Assembly: GCA_029948255.1 (NCBI GenBank)
Contig: JALIZF010001770.1
Span: forward strand, 278,001 to 342,000
Direction: 5' to 3'
Length of the DNA stretch: 64,000 nt
Source of the DNA: Telmatactis stephensoni
Lineage: Eukaryota > Cnidaria > Anthozoa > Actiniaria > Isophelliidae
Shown here: positions 62,501 to 64,000 of the stretch, one piece after another
How positions within the stretch are numbered: position 1 is the stretch's first letter
Layout of the letters: every line of letters begins with the position of its first letter
Translations under genes and position numbers: made by a program
The notes under the pieces: generated by a model
What the model was told of the DNA's origin: nothing
Seen by the model: the letters and a program-made list of their open reading frames with translations, nothing else
Databases searched by the model: none

Positions 62501-64000
62501 TCAGATCTGGCCCCGTTAGAAGTTCCTTGTTAAGGGAGACTCCATGAAACTCGGCTGACGAATCAAACACTACTCGTATCTGTGTTGGCTTTCGTGGGTG
62601 GTATACACCAAAATGTGGTAGATACCAGATTTTGCCGTTGGTGCTGCAGCGAAGTAGTTGGGCTTCGTTGACAGGCTCTGCATGGCCCTTTTCAAATATC
62701 TTTGACATGAACGCAAAGTAGTCCTCTTGCTTTTGTGGGTTTCGTTTCAGGGACTTTATGAGACCAGAGAGGCGGTTCTCTGCTTGCTTTTTATTGTTTG
62801 GCATATGTACGTCGTCGCGGCGAAAGGGTAGGGGGAATTCCCAGTTTCCCTGCTCATCTTTATGCGCGCTTGTCTCCATGATCTCTAGAAATCTTCGGTC
62901 TTCTATCGACAGGTTTACTACGTTATCCAGTGGTGTTGTGTGGTAGACATTCTTTTCTATCGCTGCTGTGACGCTTTCCTTTACTTCGAACACATTAGGG
63001 CACTCTGAAAAGTTTATCACTGTTGTTTGCCTTGCGCGCACGTGGAAGGGTTGGCCTATTCGGTCGAGGCAAACTTGTCCGGAGATCGTCCATCCAAGGT
63101 CCAATTTTTGAGCCCAAGGTGCTCCTTTGGGTCCATTCTTAAAGGCGCGTACTTTTAAGAGCTCTGGCGCGTCTCGGCCGATGAGTAGGTGTACCTCGGC
63201 GTTGCGATCCAGCGGTGGTATTTCATCTGCGATGCTCTGTAAGTGCTCGAAACGGTTGGCGATTTCGCGCGTTGGGACCTCGTTCTTGTCTCCAGGTATC
63301 TGTGCGCACTCAATCAGCGTTGGAAGATTGAAGGTCTTTCCGTTGGCAGAGATAGTAATTCCCGTGGCTCTTCGACCGTACTTTTCCATCCTCTCTCCAC
63401 TGCATGTGGAAAGCAGATACCTTTCTTGTGGGCCTCTTACATGAAGTTTGTCGGCCAGCTCAGGGGCAATCAATGACGCATTACTTTGGTCATCCACTAA
63501 GGCGTACACCCGGTGGCAGTTACCGGGGTTTTCGGTTAGAAACACGTCCACTAGCACTATCTTGCCGCACGAGGTCCCTCCCGCGTCGCAGATTGAAGTG
63601 CATGCCGTCTTGAGCTGATCTTTGTTGTTGTCTTTGTGCAGAACTGTAGGGTGACGGTCGCTGCCACAAACACTGCATACGACGTTAGCTTTGCAGTCTT
63701 TTGCGACGTGGTCGGCGTCGAAGCAGCGGAAACACAGTTTCTCTTTTAGAACCCACTCGTTCCTTTCTTCAAGCGGTTTTTCACCGAAGGCTTTGCACTC
63801 TTCGAGGGTGTGGCCCTGACGGTTATGAAATTTGCAGTGTTTTGCGGTTTCCGTCTCGCTGACGATTTTCATGATTCGTCTGGACGGTCCATCTTTCTCT
63901 GGCTTTCTTCCGTCGGTTTCGATTGCGTAGGGGGATTGTACACCGCTGGCCTGCACGTTCGGGTGATTTTTCTTAGCTGCCTGTCTCTGCACCATTGCGG
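59529..64000 (-). CDS. BEL/Pao retrotransposon Pol polyprotein, open at window end
   Basis: At least 1488 aa without a stop; the frame continues past the window edge, where gag should lie. Order: zinc knuckles (CKFHNRQGHTLEEC; CFRCFDADHVAKDC; CSVCGSDRHPTVLH), aspartic protease (YALVDDQSNASLIAPELA), RT (VFDSSAEFHGVSLN, AAMCDVEQMFHSF, palm NFYVDDGLVS near residue 600), RNase H (IHAFSDASEDAIGVAVY), integrase zinc domain (HQGRQITHGAVRQAGYW, CVVCKKSRG), DDE core (VGIDVFGPW, LRCDRGTNFVG, FGGAWERQIR) and a C-terminal DUF5641-type segment (RRWRRIQYLADQFWTRW). All domains of the family are present with their key residues, so Pol looks competent. GC content is clearly higher than in the rest of the window, which suggests recent arrival. 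Confidence 0.9.
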   Translation of the reverse strand, partial: AMVQRQAAKKNHPNVQASGVQSPYAIETDGRKPEKDGPSRRIMKIVSETETAKHCKFHNRQGHTLEECKAFGEKPLEERNEWVLKEKLCFRCFDADHVAKDCKANVVCSVCGSDRHPTVLHKDNNKDQLKTACTSICDAGGTSCGKIVLVDVFLTENPGNCHRVYALVDDQSNASLIAPELADKLHVRGPQERYLLSTCSGERMEKYGRRATGITISANGKTFNLPTLIECAQIPGDKNEVPTREIANRFEHLQSIADEIPPLDRNAEVHLLIGRDAPELLKVRAFKNGPKGAPWAQKLDLGWTISGQVCLDRIGQPFHVRARQTTVINFSECPNVFEVKESVTAAIEKNVYHTTPLDNVVNLSIEDRRFLEIMETSAHKDEQGNWEFPLPFRRDDVHMPNNKKQAENRLSGLIKSLKRNPQKQEDYFAFMSKIFEKGHAEPVNEAQLLRCSTNGKIWYLPHFGVYHPRKPTQIRVVFDSSAEFHGVSLNKELLTGPDLMNSLLGVLLRFRHDDTAAMCDVEQMFHSFKVDPAHRNFLRFLWFENNDPTKDIIEYRMTVHLFGNGPSPAIATFGLRKTALDGEEKHGKDTTEFIHRNFYVDDGLVSCHSPSETINLIKNAQAVLSTANIRLHKVVSNSVEVMEALPTDDRAKDVKDLDFRKDALPNQRTLGVQWNLQKDEFTFKVSVPDKPFTRRGVLSVVNSIYDPMGLAVPVTLKGKLLLQHIVNTCKSPTKTHIGWDDPLPDSDNHQWQSWKDSLPKLENISLPRCLHPDKFGQITSREIHAFSDASEDAIGVAVYLRSVNHRGDVSTTFLFGQSRVAPTKQTSIPRLELCAAVLATQAVRKIQAEIDLRINSVTYYTDSKVVLGYIQNESRRFHTYVANRVQMIRSVSRPSQWKYVDTAINPADLATRGVDAGRLSDTSWLKGPDFLRLSILITSPCKGISIQEEDPEVKVTTKATTVTKLESSRFSRFSSWKSLRGAIALLIAKARQVKGTREKGTEPKPSGNSFLRPTVQELDKAATFLIKTVQEDVLHEELQVIKSHVQPTPDRESTRRKKNSLKGSRLYDLDPFLDTNGIIRVGGRLRRSSLDFAAKHPAVLPKGHHLSELLIKHYHQRTHHQGRQITHGAVRQAGYWIISGHSAITKVLSSCVVCKKSRGKVMTQLMSDLPEDRAEPSPPFTHVGIDVFGPWLVSTRRLRGGAANSKRWGLLLTCLSSRAVHIELLESMDASSFICALRRFVAIRGPVLRLRCDRGTNFVGAKSQLSESLSTQEQQKIQDFLTAQGCEWVFNPPHASHFGGAWERQIRTIRSVLDSMLTQVGSPQLTHELLVTLMAEVSSIVNARPIAAISSDADNPLPLSPSMLLTGKERPLSAPPGNFTQADLYARRRWRRIQYLADQFWTRWRREYLQNLQRRTKWQEPSQNLAEGDIVLIKDDGSHRNNWPLGRVTKAIKSEDDKVRKTEVTKADGKTLLRPISQLIFLLHAEQDQ

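Noticed and set aside
60187..63613. Plus-strand frames over the BEL/Pao Pol
   Set aside because: They are antisense shadows of a high-GC intact gene.

Overview
The window looks like nuclear DNA of a cnidarian, most probably an anthozoan (sea anemone or coral). The DNA is AT-rich, many genes are split by short GT-AG introns, and the transposable element mix (ISL2EU, Kolobok, DUF6589 genes, P2X7-ballast-domain genes, HECT/integrase genes, BEL/Pao and Gypsy) is typical of that phylum. The taxon is inferred from family content, not proven. I see no rRNA, tRNA, CRISPR array or bacterial-type operon, and no gene that is clearly a single-copy host gene. The window is a stack of mobile elements, several nested inside others.

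Layout. 1-2.7 kb: end of an ISL2EU element (transposase tail on +, SWIM-YqaJ nuclease on -). 3.1-9.0 kb: an unrecognised acidic ORF facing a broken four-exon DUF6589 gene with a 57-bp coding repeat. 9-11.2 kb: non-coding, one minisatellite. 11.2-18.2 kb: LINE tail, RPA-like pseudogene and two Gypsy retrotransposons, one with very short LTR-like repeats. 18.2-19.4 kb: Helitron Rep fragment. 19.4-20.8 kb: hairpin and MITE-like repeats. 20,763-26,266: a complete two-gene Tc1/IS630-type transposon with identical 90-bp terminal inverted repeats (TIRs), a TA duplication and two undamaged intron-containing genes. 27.2-28.6 kb: unrecognised broken gene. 29.5-36.5 kb: a peptidase-like transposon gene split by a complete 5.8-kb element (30,622-36,422) that encodes a DDE integrase and a HECT-type ubiquitin ligase. 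36.5-46.4 kb: mostly non-coding, with a decayed chromodomain/cysteine-cluster gene. 46,385-58,290: a Kolobok transposon with TTAA ends that carries a THAP/DDE transposase and a separate gene for the P2X7 C-terminal (ballast) domain; a 5-kb ISL2EU element sits in one of its introns. 58.5-64 kb: BEL/Pao remnants, then a BEL/Pao element with an uninterrupted Pol and one LTR, cut by the window end.

How the parts work together. Four unrelated DNA transposons share one plan. The transposase gene is read inward from one TIR, and a second protein (nuclease plus SUMO-protease-like domain, HECT ligase, P2X7-ballast protein, or an unknown protein) is read inward from the other TIR on the opposite strand. 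The strongest candidates for undescribed biology are the integrase+HECT element, the two-gene Tc1/IS630 element, and the Kolobok element carrying the P2X7 ballast domain.
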